The notes: generated by a model from the letters alone, not told the origin. DNA of 64,000 bases from an uncultured Clostridia bacterium (GCA_934462715.1 CAKSIJ010000001.1:124001-188000), one strand, 5' to 3'. Positions 51,557-60,582 are shown, numbered from the stretch's first letter. Numbers and translations are program-made.

Positions 51557-52810
51557 TTGAAAGGCACTTCACAATTTAACAGCATAGCAAAACCCAATCA
51601 CATAACAATAGCAAAGCTTTTAACCGTTCTTGAAAATCCCGATAACGGTCAGCATTTTATTCATGTTGCAGGAACAAACGGAAAAGGCTCCGTATGCGCT
51701 TATCTGCAGTCTATTCTGACATCAGCCGGTTTAAAAACCGGGAAATTCACCTCCCCCCACATGATTTGCGAAAGGGAAAGAATTTCCGTTGACGGGCAAA
51801 TGATTCCTCAATCCGACTTTGACAGAATAATGGGAGCAATCAACAAAAAAGAACAGCAGCTTTTCACCCCCGGTTCCATGCCTACACGCTTTGAGGAATG
51901 GCTTACCTGCGCATTAGTATGGTTTAAGGAATGTCAATGCGATTATTCAATTCTCGAAACAGGCTTGGGAGGAACGCAGGACGCAACAAACGTTATAAAA
52001 AATCCCGTCATGACTGTTATTACCCAAATAGCCTTAGACCACACAGAGCTGCTCGGTGACACAATCGAAAAAATCGCCGGAGAAAAAGCAGGTATCATAA
52101 AACGGATTGACAACGGCAGAGGAATAACTGTTTCAGCGAAGCAAAACAATGCAGCTCTTGATGTCTTAAAAAAATCGGCAGAAAATGCAGACAATCTGTT
52201 TATTGCCGCAGAATCCCCGAACGATTCCCGTCTTAAAAACAATGTTCTCAGTTTTTGTTATAAAGGTATTAAGCTCAAAAGCCGCATGATTGGCAAATAT
52301 CAGGCAGAAAATGCGTCTGTTGCCGCAGAATGTGCTTTGATTCTCGGAACAGATGAAAAACACATTATAAGCGGTATATACAACGCGCAAAATCCGGGCA
52401 GATTTGAAATTTTGTCAAAAAAACCTCTTATCATCTTTGACGGCGCACACAATCCAAACGGAATAAAAGCCCTAACAGATACGGTTAATTCATATTTTAA
52501 AGGTAAAAAACTCAATATAATCATGGCTTTTATGAAAGAAAAGGACTCGAGAGCTTCTCTTGATATTCTCGCACAGCAGTTATCGGGGTACGATATAAGG
52601 CTTTATGCAGTCAGGGTCACGGGAAACAAAAGAAGTAAGCCGTCAGATGAGGTTTTGAAAGAAATGCTTTCTAAAGGCTTTAATGCCGTTGACTGTCAGT
52701 CTCTGAATAATGCGTTTAAAACGGCAGAATTAATGGACAGGCTTACAATTATTTGCGGCTCTTTGTATTTATATCAGGAATTTTTTGATACCGTGAAAAA
52801 CAAATTATAA
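51557..52810 (+). CDS. folC: Folylpolyglutamate / dihydrofolate synthase
   Basis: The 417-residue protein has the P-loop VAGTNGKGSVCAYL (about residues 37-50), the omega-loop TSPHM, the LETGLGGTQDATNV segment, the Lys-containing ITQIALDHTELLG, and IIFDGAHNPNG. It adds glutamate to folates. The start is a TTG at 51557 with AAGAGG eight bases before it. No ATG fits upstream of the P-loop. The N-terminus is a little shorter than usual. Confidence 0.94.
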   Translation: MKGTSQFNSIAKPNHITIAKLLTVLENPDNGQHFIHVAGTNGKGSVCAYLQSILTSAGLKTGKFTSPHMICERERISVDGQMIPQSDFDRIMGAINKKEQQLFTPGSMPTRFEEWLTCALVWFKECQCDYSILETGLGGTQDATNVIKNPVMTVITQIALDHTELLGDTIEKIAGEKAGIIKRIDNGRGITVSAKQNNAALDVLKKSAENADNLFIAAESPNDSRLKNNVLSFCYKGIKLKSRMIGKYQAENASVAAECALILGTDEKHIISGIYNAQNPGRFEILSKKPLIIFDGAHNPNGIKALTDTVNSYFKGKKLNIIMAFMKEKDSRASLDILAQQLSGYDIRLYAVRVTGNKRSKPSDEVLKEMLSKGFNAVDCQSLNNAFKTAELMDRLTIICGSLYLYQEFFDTVKNKL

Positions 52811-52821
52811 TAACATATCCG

Positions 52822-52853
52822 AACAGCCGGCACATTGCAGGCTGTTTTTTTTT
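52822..52853 (+). terminator. Terminator of folC
   Basis: ACAGCC pairs with GGCTGT and is followed by nine Ts. Confidence 0.85.
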
Positions 52854-52951
52854 CGTATAAAGCTTTCTCAAAAAACAATCCGTCAAAGCTTATATTTCCT
52901 CCAAGCTGTTTTTGGTTTAAAATGACAGTTTTACGATTACATATTAAAATA

Positions 52952-52984
52952 TGAGTAAATTTTTTCCGACCTGCATAATATAAT
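52952..52984 (+). promoter_or_regulatory. Possible sporulation-type promoter before the small-gene cluster
   Basis: CATAATA (52974-52980) matches the forespore SigF/SigG -10 pattern CATnnTA, with TGAGTA 16 bp upstream as a -35 candidate. The same bases extend to CATAATATA, the SigK pattern, and include TATAAT (52979-52984) without a good SigA -35. The sigma factor cannot be decided by eye. Confidence 0.3.
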
Positions 52985-53014
52985 AGTAACAGACAAAAAA
53001 CATGGAGGTATTTA

Positions 53015-53185
53015 ATGAAAGGCGAACAGTATTTTTATTGTCCGATAATCGGAAAAAGAGTTAAAATCAGCGGAGAACAAGGCAATCCCGAAACACAAAG
53101 CTTTTGTTTCAGCGAAAAGGAGGGATTTTGCAAGGCTTGCTGCGGAAAGTGCGGCGGAAGCTGTATAGGCTGCGGAATAATGTAA
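53015..53185 (+). CDS. Small cysteine-rich protein, 56 residues
   Basis: An ATG at 53015 with a strong GGAGG site seven bases before it opens a 56-codon frame. Eight residues are cysteine: C9, C31, C39, C42, C43, C46, C51 and C54. The last 18 residues read CKACCGKCGGSCIGCGIM, so most Cys are packed at the C-terminus with CxxCC, CxxC and CxxC spacing. A metal or Fe-S site is likely. I do not recognise a family. It is the first of four small genes in a row. Confidence 0.75.
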   Translation: MKGEQYFYCPIIGKRVKISGEQGNPETQSFCFSEKEGFCKACCGKCGGSCIGCGIM

Positions 53186-53253
53186 TTTCCGCGCTCATAC
53201 ATAAGATTTATAAAAAAATCCTATTGATTTATAAATGAAAGGAATGTGATTTT

Positions 53254-53523
53254 ATGAACAATGATCCTCAAAAAAAGCTTGAGAGCATAATTTCTTCTCT
53301 CGATAAAAGCAAATTGAATGAAGTTAAGCAAAAGCTTAACGCAATGCTGAACACTCCCGACGGAAGAAAGCTTGCCGGAGAACTCAGCGGAATAGACAAA
53401 AGCAAGCTTATGAACACATTTATGTCCATGAACACACAGGATATGAAAAACAAGCTCGGCAACGCAGATTTATCCAAGCTTTCATCAAAAGACATTGACA
53501 GAATTTTAAAAAATCTGAAATAA
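53254..53523 (+). CDS. Small helical protein, 89 residues, unknown
   Basis: The protein is almost entirely polar and predicted helical, with repeated DKSKL/DLSKL turns (residues 17-21, 47-51, 73-77) that hint at short internal repeats. There is no signal peptide, membrane span or Cys. The start follows GAAAGGAATG. It lies 68 bp after the Cys-rich gene and 23 bp before the next small gene. Function is unknown. The neighbourhood suggests a sporulation or envelope role, which is inference. Confidence 0.7.
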   Translation: MNNDPQKKLESIISSLDKSKLNEVKQKLNAMLNTPDGRKLAGELSGIDKSKLMNTFMSMNTQDMKNKLGNADLSKLSSKDIDRILKNLK

Positions 53524-53546
53524 TGATTTAAAAGGTGGTGATATAA

Positions 53547-53933
53547 ATGCCTGACAATGATTTATTAAATTCACTCAAGGGTATGCTCGGCGACAATGCC
53601 GACGAAAAAATAAACGCTGTTATGAATATGCTTAAAAGCGGAGGAGATAAACCGCAGCAGGAGGTAATAAAACCCGATGACGATATCATTATAACCGACA
53701 ATAAAAATTCATCTCCGTCAGCCGGCAATCAGTCCTTGCCGCTCACTGCCGAGGGTATAGAATATCTCGGTAAAATCAAGCATATCGTAGACGAACTCGG
53801 CTCGGCGAACGATCAGCGCTCCAATCTTCTCATGTCCCTGCGGCCGTACATGAGAGATGAAAGAAAAAGGAGCATCGACAATGCCGTTAAAATTCTGAAC
53901 CTGAGCAGACTTTCCGGTCTGTTTAAAATCTGA
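53547..53933 (+). CDS. Small soluble protein, 128 residues, unknown
   Basis: The protein has an acidic, Pro/Ser-containing linker between an N-terminal helix pair (LLNSLKGMLGDNADEKINAV) and a C-terminal helical domain (GKIKHIVDELGSANDQRSNL; LLMSLRPYMRDERKRSIDNA). The start follows AAAGGTGGTGA. The C-terminal SLRPYMRDERKRSID segment resembles helical small proteins seen widely in Clostridia. I cannot assign a function. It is 2 bp from the next gene. Confidence 0.7.
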   Translation: MPDNDLLNSLKGMLGDNADEKINAVMNMLKSGGDKPQQEVIKPDDDIIITDNKNSSPSAGNQSLPLTAEGIEYLGKIKHIVDELGSANDQRSNLLMSLRPYMRDERKRSIDNAVKILNLSRLSGLFKI

Positions 53934-53935
53934 TA

Positions 53936-54199
53936 ATGTACAGAAAAAATTACAGCGTAAACGATATGCCGCAGATCAGAAACGCTGCTCCTCCGCCGCC
54001 GGAGAAAAAACCTGTTCCGGTACATAGCGATAATGTTGAAGAAAAAATCGGTTTTCTTCAAAACGGCAAGGTTCTTGGCAGATTTGAAACCGATGATATT
54101 ATCCTTATCGTTATCGCAATAATTCTGCTTGCCGACGATTGCGATGATAAGCTTTTGATTCTCGCTCTCGGTTTTGTTTTTCTCTCCGGAATTATTTAG
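53936..54199 (+). CDS. Small membrane protein, 87 residues, unknown
   Basis: After a polar, Pro-rich N-terminal half (AAPPPPEKKPVPV) the protein has an aliphatic hydrophobic stretch (DDIILIVIAIILLADDCDDKLLILALGFVFL read as two short spans around the acidic DDCDDK turn). This two-span acidic-hairpin shape is common in clostridial sporulation-linked small proteins, though I cannot name it. Its start is 2 bp after the previous stop. Its TAG stop lies inside a palindromic repeat. Confidence 0.65.
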   Translation: MYRKNYSVNDMPQIRNAAPPPPEKKPVPVHSDNVEEKIGFLQNGKVLGRFETDDIILIVIAIILLADDCDDKLLILALGFVFLSGII

Positions 54200-54226
54200 G
54201 CATGAGAGAGTTGAACTCATGCCTAA
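54196..54226 (+). repeat. Palindromic repeat, copy 2 (complete)
   Basis: TTAGGCATGAG and CTCATGCCTAA form a perfect 11-bp stem around AGAGTTGAA. The first 27 nt are identical to 7180-7154 on the minus strand. It is followed by CCCTGC rather than a T-run, and a separate terminator lies 15 bp downstream, so it is not simply a terminator. Confidence 0.8.
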
Positions 54227-54241
54227 CCCTGCTTTCTTTTA

Positions 54242-54295
54242 AGAACCCTCAAAATCATCGGTTATCGGCTTGATTTTTGCGGGTTCTGTTTTTTT
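54242..54295 (+). terminator. Terminator of the small-gene cluster
   Basis: AGAACCC pairs with GGGTTCT, with an inner AAAATCA/TTGATTTT helix, followed by seven Ts. Confidence 0.8.
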
Positions 54296-54363
54296 CTTGT
54301 TACCTGTTTTTTACATTTTATGGAAAATATTTATAATGTTTGAAAAATCAAGCATAATAAAAG

Positions 54364-54392
54364 TTGACAATTTGCATAATTCATGGTAAAAT
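54364..54392 (+). promoter_or_regulatory. SigA promoter of the GH26-like gene
   Basis: TTGACA (54364-54369) and TAAAAT (54387-54392) have 17-bp spacing. The short leader holds a small AAGGC/GCCTT hairpin just before the ribosome site. Confidence 0.75.
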
Positions 54393-54450
54393 TAAATATG
54401 ACTTGAATAATTAAGGCTTTGCACCGCTCTGCCTTGAAAGGGTGAAATTT

Positions 54451-56238
54451 TTGGATAAAAAAGAGATAAATATATCCGTCATAAAGGATAAGGCAAAGGA
54501 TATTTTTAATAAAGCAAAAAAACTTGCGATAAAAAAGCAGTTTTACATTCCGGCGGCAGCCGTAATCGTATTGATTGCAGCCGCAATCGGAATTTTGAGC
54601 ATAGATTCCGTGAGATATTCCATGAGAGATTGGGTAAACCTGCATTTCCCGGACAAGCTTCCCTACTATATTTACTATGAAAACAACGTACCTCACTATA
54701 ACATAGATGAGGTTGATTTTGATAAAAACGATGTGCGAGAGGTTCAGGTCGGAAACAACCGAAAATATCTGATTAACCATTCGAGAGGATTTGCTCTCGG
54801 CTTTAAGCGTGACGCTGAATTTGATTTTTCAGCTGCTCAGGAATACATTTCGGTAAAATGCTCCGACATGGATATTGTCGTTTCAAAGGAATACTCCACA
54901 TATGCAACCGCACAGGAAACAAAAGCGTTTATAAAAGACTATCTGCACAAGTATCTGCTTAACGAAAAGTATATGCAACACAACAAAATCACACTTCACA
55001 AGGATGCCGTGGAAAAAATCGGGAATTTCTGGGTACAGATGGTTGCTATCTCAAGAACACCCGCACCGGACAGCAATGTAAAATACAACACTTATGTGTA
55101 CTGCTATATCTACACCGACAGCACAATGTTCTACAGAATCATGTTCAAGGCTGCCGATTACAATGATGAGCTTCTCGAAGAAGTCTACAGAACGCTTTAT
55201 TCTTTCAGTACCGATGTCAAGGTACGGGGTGTATCGGGAACATTTACCGACTTTAAGCCGGTCATTCCGAAAAACTGGTCTGATGAAACAAAGAAATTTT
55301 ATAATGACTTGGTTAATTCGGATTTCTGCAAATGGGGCGTCTATGTTCCCCATGCTGTTGTCAACAATGATTTTACAGAAATAAACAAGCTTGAAAACGA
55401 GCTCGGCGAAACCTTTGACGGTCTTATCGAATACCGCTATTATTTTGAAGATATGCCGGTTGAGGGAATGAAAAAAGCGTACGAAAAAGGAAAAACGTTA
55501 GAGCTTACTATACAAACCTCAACCGTTATGAACGGAGATCTAGACAGCTACAATCCGGTATTCGATATACTTGACGGCAGATATGACTGGCGGTTCAGAG
55601 TAATGGCACATCAGATAAAAGAAGTCGGACACCCGGTTTTGTTAAGACTCAACAACGAAATGAATTCCGACTGGACAAGCTACGGATCAAGCGCCTGCCT
55701 TGATGATCCGTCAATCTACGTTGAACTCTGGAGAAAAATATATGATATATTCACAGAGGTCGGAGTTGACAACGCAATCTGGATATTCAATCCGAACGAT
55801 GAAAGCTTCCCTCCCTGCGGCTACAATTCCTCTATGGCATTCTACCCCGGTGACGAATATGTGCAGGTATTCGGTGTTACCGGCTACAACACAGGCACAT
55901 ACTATGATGAGCTTAACGGCGAAAAGTGGAAAACCTTCTCCGAAATATATGATAACATTATGACCAAGCACCACCATGTTTATGACAATTTCCCGTGGAT
56001 AATAACCGAATTTGCGTCAAGCTCCATAGGCGGTGACAAAGTTCAGTGGATCAATGATATGTTCGGGGATTTGAAAAAATACAAGAACATAAAAATGGCA
56101 TTCTGGTTTAACAGCGCTGACCTTGACGAACGACCCGAATTTGCCGGAGCTGTTGCAAGACCGTATTGGCTTGACGAAACACCCGAAACGGCAAAAGCGT
56201 TCTCAGACGGGCTCAGACAGTCAAAAAAAGGTGATTAA
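54451..56238 (+). CDS. Membrane-anchored GH26-like glycosidase
   Basis: From a TTG at 54451, with AAAGGGTGA upstream, the protein is 595 residues. It has a basic N-terminus and one membrane span (about residues 35-50, PAAAVIVLIAAAIGILSI), an N-terminal domain of about 220 residues that I do not recognise, and a C-terminal TIM-barrel-like domain. In that domain RLNNEMNSDW fits the GH26 acid/base Glu and IITEFASSS fits the nucleophile Glu. A beta-mannanase or beta-glucanase action outside the cell is plausible, but no polysaccharide locus surrounds it. A GTG three codons earlier is an alternative start. Confidence 0.7.
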   Translation: MDKKEINISVIKDKAKDIFNKAKKLAIKKQFYIPAAAVIVLIAAAIGILSIDSVRYSMRDWVNLHFPDKLPYYIYYENNVPHYNIDEVDFDKNDVREVQVGNNRKYLINHSRGFALGFKRDAEFDFSAAQEYISVKCSDMDIVVSKEYSTYATAQETKAFIKDYLHKYLLNEKYMQHNKITLHKDAVEKIGNFWVQMVAISRTPAPDSNVKYNTYVYCYIYTDSTMFYRIMFKAADYNDELLEEVYRTLYSFSTDVKVRGVSGTFTDFKPVIPKNWSDETKKFYNDLVNSDFCKWGVYVPHAVVNNDFTEINKLENELGETFDGLIEYRYYFEDMPVEGMKKAYEKGKTLELTIQTSTVMNGDLDSYNPVFDILDGRYDWRFRVMAHQIKEVGHPVLLRLNNEMNSDWTSYGSSACLDDPSIYVELWRKIYDIFTEVGVDNAIWIFNPNDESFPPCGYNSSMAFYPGDEYVQVFGVTGYNTGTYYDELNGEKWKTFSEIYDNIMTKHHHVYDNFPWIITEFASSSIGGDKVQWINDMFGDLKKYKNIKMAFWFNSADLDERPEFAGAVARPYWLDETPETAKAFSDGLRQSKKGD

Positions 56239-56511
56239 ATGCAAGCATTAACCTATCTGATTATTCTTTGGAACGTTATCGTCTTTGCAATATACGGTGC
56301 AGATAAACTTGCGGCAATCAAAGGACTTCGCAGAATAAGTGAAAAAAGTCTGATATGCTTTGCTTTTCTGTTCGGCGGAATAGGCGCATTGCTCGGTATG
56401 CGGTTCTTTCATCACAAAACAAAACACACAAAATTTAAAATTTCAGTGCCGGCGGCTTTTGTTATTACAGCCGCCGCATTGGTTTATTCGGCATACTTTA
56501 CCGTACGGTAA
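56239..56511 (+). CDS. DUF1294 family small membrane protein
   Basis: The 90-residue protein has the DUF1294 signature YGADKLAAIKGLRRISEKSL (residues 18-37), FLFGGIGALLGMRFFHHKTKH (core GGIGALLGM...HHKTKH) and three membrane spans. Function is unknown. The ATG abuts the preceding stop codon, so it is translationally coupled to the GH26-like gene. Confidence 0.88.
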   Translation: MQALTYLIILWNVIVFAIYGADKLAAIKGLRRISEKSLICFAFLFGGIGALLGMRFFHHKTKHTKFKISVPAAFVITAAALVYSAYFTVR

Positions 56512-56553
56512 CAAACCATAAACGGCAAAACAAAAAAAACGGAGGCAGAATCT

Positions 56554-59500
56554 ATGTCTGAAATAAATATCATAACCGGAGGTATCAGCTCCGGAAAAAC
56601 CACAAAATGCTTTGATATTATCGGCAAAATAAAGTCGGATAATCCGGAGTCGCAGATAATCATAATTGTGCCGGAACAACATTCCTATGCCGCAGAAAAG
56701 ATGACAGCCGACCGTTTCGGCGGAACTGGGCTTAACGGCATAGAGGTTCTGACATTTTCACGTATGGCAAAAAGATATCTGCCCCGTGCGGTAAAAAACT
56801 ACCTCACGCCCTCCGGCAAAGCGGTTTTAATAACAAAAGCCGCCGAAAATGCCTGCAGTGAAAACAGTATTTATAAAGATTCCGCAAAAAAGCCGGGATT
56901 TGCCGGAAATATTATGAGCATGATTTCCGAGCTGAAACGGTTTATGATAACTCCCGATATGATAAAATACAGCGCAAATCATCTTGACGACAGCATTTTA
57001 AAGCAAAAACTAACGGCAATTTCCGAAATATACACAGAATACGAACAGCTCAACAATAACCGTTTTCTTGACTCTGACGATGATTTAATGCGTTTTGCCG
57101 AAAAGATAATGACAGATAATCTTTTTAAGGGATACAGCATTTTTATCGATGAGTTTTCGGACTTTTTACCTCAGCATTATAAAATCATAGAGGCTTTATC
57201 GCAAAAGTCAGAAAAAATGTATGTAACTCTCCCCTTGTCAGACACGTTTCCGACAGTCTTATCTGAAATACCGGCCGACACATACAACAAAATAAAAAGA
57301 CTTTCTGAAAAGCTTAACATATCTTTCTCCGAAACAAAGCTTTCAAAAGAGGGTCTGGGCTTTAAATCCGAAGAAATCAGCTTTTTATATAACAGCTACA
57401 GCCGCGCTTATAAAAAAGACTTTTCTCCCTACCCCGAAAAAACTAAAGATATAACCGTTTTTTCCGGCAGGGATGCATATTCCGAAACCGAATATGCCGC
57501 ACGAAAAATCAATGCGCTTGTATGTGAGAAGAACTATAATTTTTCAGATATTACAATAGTCTGCGGCGGACTTGAAAATTACTCGGAGCTTATCGAAGCG
57601 GTTTTCAGCGAATATAAAATTCCATATTTCACCGACAGCAAGCTGTCCGTTGTCAATCACCCGATACTGATTACCGTACTCGGTGTTTTTGATATTCTTA
57701 CATCAAACTGGAGCTTTGATTCCGTATTTTCATATCTGAAATCCGGATTTGTATATCAAAAAGAAAACGATAACACAGTGCCTGTCAATGCAGATGACAT
57801 TGACTATCTTTCCTCTTATGTTTTAAAATACGGAATCAGAGGAAAAAGCAAGTGGCTGTCCGAAACCGATTGGCAGATACGCTCTTCGGGTCTTTCCGAA
57901 AACGTAAGCTCAGACCGTATAAAAAGCGACCCCGAAGCCGAGGAACGGCTTAACCGTATAAGAAAAGCCGTCACTTCCCCGATTGCTGAATTTGCGGAAA
58001 ACATCAAAGGCAGAAATACAGTACGTCATTTTGCGTCCGCACTCTATGACTTTTTGTGCGATATTCATTTATATGATGGACTTGAATCTGAAATCGAAAA
58101 GCTTAACTGCTCGGGTATGAGAAATGAAGCGGAACAAATATCGCAGGTCTGGAATATACTCATCAACGCAATAAACCAAACCGCAGTTACGCTCGGAGAT
58201 GAAAAATGCCTAAAAGACGATTACAGAAATTATCTTCTGGCTGCTCTCGGCGAATGTAACATATCTATAATACCATCATCGCTTAACAGCGTTACCGTCA
58301 CAGGTGCGGATTCAACCGTGCAGGGAAGCTCAAGAGCCGTGTTTATACTCGGTGCTGTCCGCGGCGAAATACCGCACGAGCTGTCGGGAAGCGAATTTTT
58401 ATCCGAAGCGGAAAGAGAACGCTTTTCACTTTTATTGAAAGACGAAAACCTTGATATTTCATTCTCGGCAAGCCGGAAATCGACAGAAGAATACCGCTTT
58501 TTGCGTCTGCTTTTCAATGCGCATGAAAAAATTTCAATAAGCTATCCCGTTAACAGCTTTGAGGGCGAAGTCTTAATACCGTCACAGTTGATACAGGATC
58601 TGGAAAAGCTGTTTCCGAAGCTTACCGCCTCAAACGATCTACTCGGCGAAGTAATTACCGCAGAGGAAATCCTCTCGCCCAAATATGCGTTTGACTACCT
58701 TATGCAGAACAGGCGCAATATAAAAGACAATACCGCCGCCCGGATATACAGTCTTTTTTCGGAGAATCCGGAGCTTAGGGATAAGCTTAAAATTATCGAA
58801 ACTGCCGATAATTACAAAAGAACCGCCGCAAAAATCACACCCGAAAACGCTGCGGAGCTTTACCGGCAAAGAGCCGCCTACAGCGTAAGCCGTTTAAACG
58901 AGTTTTCCGGCTGTCCTTTTAAATACTATGCAAAGTACGGTCTGAAAGCCAAAGACGAGGAAATTTGGCAGATTCAAAAATTTGACTTAGGCTCGCTCAT
59001 GCACTATGCGGTGTGGAGGTTCTGTCATGCCGTTGAGGGTGCTTCCGACAGTTTTGATGCTCTGAAAGCAAACTGGCAGAGCATGACCGATGAAAACTGT
59101 GACGAGCTTATAGAGCAAATCATGGCAGAAATAAAGGACAAAATATCGGCATTTCTTGAAAGAGATCAAAATAAAATGAACTATCTGCTGGCAAGAATGA
59201 CCAAAACCTTAAAAAGAGCCGCAAATACCATCAAAAAAAGCATATCCCTCGGCGGATATGCCCCGGTCGGATATGAAAAGCAATTTCTTTTTCAGCCCGA
59301 ACCCGATATTTGTGATTTATTGCTCAAAGGAACAATTGACAGAGTGGACGCTTGCTTTGACTCCGCAAGCAAAATTGCGGATTTAAGAATAATAGACTAT
59401 AAATCCGGCTCAAAGGAATTTTCGATAGCGTCTATATGCAATATGATCGATATTCAACTTATTGTATACGCAATGGCGGCTGTCAGCCTTTACAATAAGG

Positions 59501-60039
59501 GTGAGCTTGAATATTCCAAAGAGGATTTTTCAGCCGAAATTTCCGGAATCCTTTACAATAAGCTGCGTGATGACAGAGCTAAAATCACCTCTGACAGCAA
59601 TACCGATTCAGTAAATGCGGCGGTAAACGATACGATGAAGCTGAACGGTGCCGTAATTTTGGACGAAACCGACGGAAAATCCAATATTGAAGCACTGCTT
59701 GGCATGGACAGCACACTAAAAACCCAAACACAAAGCGAACTTCTCAATATCAAACTGTTAAAAAACGGCAATCCTTCAAAAACCTCGGATTATCTCACAA
59801 GGGAGCAATTTAACAAGCTTATTGCCTACGCAAAAAAAGGAATAAAAAGCTACCACAAAAGAATTCTCGGCGGTGATATTAAAATCATGCCTGGTAAAAA
59901 TAAAAACGAGCTGAATTGCAGATGGTGCGAAATGTCTGAAATATGTCTTTTCGACAGTGAACACGATCCGGTAAGAAAGCTTTGCACAAACAATGAAAAG
60001 GCATGGGAAATTATTGATGAAGAAATTTCCAAAAGATAA
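56554..60039 (+). CDS. addB: ATP-dependent helicase/nuclease subunit B (AddB)
   Basis: The 1161-residue protein has an N-terminal nucleotide-binding motif (GGISSGKTTK, residues 9-18), IIIVPEQHSYAAEK, a helicase-like body, and a C-terminal PD-(D/E)XK nuclease with the RIIDYKSGSKEF motif. The four Fe-S cysteines expected of AddB are visible: one in FSGCPFKYYAKYGL and three in CRWCEMSEIC (Cx2Cx5C). AddAB resects double-strand breaks for recombination. Its usual partner addA does not follow. The next gene is a ProXp-type deacylase 12 bp later. Confidence 0.93.
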   Translation: MSEINIITGGISSGKTTKCFDIIGKIKSDNPESQIIIIVPEQHSYAAEKMTADRFGGTGLNGIEVLTFSRMAKRYLPRAVKNYLTPSGKAVLITKAAENACSENSIYKDSAKKPGFAGNIMSMISELKRFMITPDMIKYSANHLDDSILKQKLTAISEIYTEYEQLNNNRFLDSDDDLMRFAEKIMTDNLFKGYSIFIDEFSDFLPQHYKIIEALSQKSEKMYVTLPLSDTFPTVLSEIPADTYNKIKRLSEKLNISFSETKLSKEGLGFKSEEISFLYNSYSRAYKKDFSPYPEKTKDITVFSGRDAYSETEYAARKINALVCEKNYNFSDITIVCGGLENYSELIEAVFSEYKIPYFTDSKLSVVNHPILITVLGVFDILTSNWSFDSVFSYLKSGFVYQKENDNTVPVNADDIDYLSSYVLKYGIRGKSKWLSETDWQIRSSGLSENVSSDRIKSDPEAEERLNRIRKAVTSPIAEFAENIKGRNTVRHFASALYDFLCDIHLYDGLESEIEKLNCSGMRNEAEQISQVWNILINAINQTAVTLGDEKCLKDDYRNYLLAALGECNISIIPSSLNSVTVTGADSTVQGSSRAVFILGAVRGEIPHELSGSEFLSEAERERFSLLLKDENLDISFSASRKSTEEYRFLRLLFNAHEKISISYPVNSFEGEVLIPSQLIQDLEKLFPKLTASNDLLGEVITAEEILSPKYAFDYLMQNRRNIKDNTAARIYSLFSENPELRDKLKIIETADNYKRTAAKITPENAAELYRQRAAYSVSRLNEFSGCPFKYYAKYGLKAKDEEIWQIQKFDLGSLMHYAVWRFCHAVEGASDSFDALKANWQSMTDENCDELIEQIMAEIKDKISAFLERDQNKMNYLLARMTKTLKRAANTIKKSISLGGYAPVGYEKQFLFQPEPDICDLLLKGTIDRVDACFDSASKIADLRIIDYKSGSKEFSIASICNMIDIQLIVYAMAAVSLYNKGELEYSKEDFSAEISGILYNKLRDDRAKITSDSNTDSVNAAVNDTMKLNGAVILDETDGKSNIEALLGMDSTLKTQTQSELLNIKLLKNGNPSKTSDYLTREQFNKLIAYAKKGIKSYHKRILGGDIKIMPGKNKNELNCRWCEMSEICLFDSEHDPVRKLCTNNEKAWEIIDEEISKR

Positions 60040-60051
60040 GGAGCTGCGCTA

Positions 60052-60540
60052 ATGAATAAACAGGAAATATATAAGTTTTTAAACGACAACGATATTTGGC
60101 ACGAGATAACAGAGCATCAGCCCATATTCAATATGGAGGAAGCCGCACAGATAACTCTCCCCTATCCCGAAGCCGATGCAAAAAATCTTTTTGTGCGTGA
60201 CGATAAAAAGCGTAATTATTACTTAATAACAGTAAATGGTGATAAGAAAGTAAACCTTAAAGCATTTAAAGAAAAATACCAAACACGTTCCCTTAGCTTT
60301 GCTTCTGCCGAAAGTCTTTTGGAAATACTCGGTCTGACCCCGGGTTCGGTAAGTCCGTTCGGTCTGCTAAATGACACCGAATGCAAGGTACATTTTTACA
60401 TTGATGAGGACTTTACACATTCTCCCGGTCTTATAGGCATACACCCTGACGAAAACACCGCAACGGTTTTTCTTAAAACTTGTGACCTAATCGAAATAAT
60501 CAAAAATCACGGCAACAGCGTAAGCTTTTGCAGGCTTTAA
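60052..60540 (+). CDS. YbaK/ProXp-ala type aminoacyl-tRNA deacylase (PrdX-like)
   Basis: The 162-residue protein shows the INS/YbaK fold: HEITEHQPIFNMEEAAQI, AKNLFVRDDKKRNYYLITV (Lys in the AKNLF motif), SFASAESLLEILGLTPGSVSPFGLLND and a C-terminal GIHPDENTATVFLKT. Free-standing members clear Ala-tRNA(Pro) made by prolyl-tRNA synthetase. It shares a transcript with addB by spacing. The assignment to ProXp-ala over other subtypes is by similarity. Confidence 0.88.
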   Translation: MNKQEIYKFLNDNDIWHEITEHQPIFNMEEAAQITLPYPEADAKNLFVRDDKKRNYYLITVNGDKKVNLKAFKEKYQTRSLSFASAESLLEILGLTPGSVSPFGLLNDTECKVHFYIDEDFTHSPGLIGIHPDENTATVFLKTCDLIEIIKNHGNSVSFCRL

Positions 60541-60582
60541 ACTTTATAAATAAAAAAATTTGAATTTTTTTCAAAAAAACAC

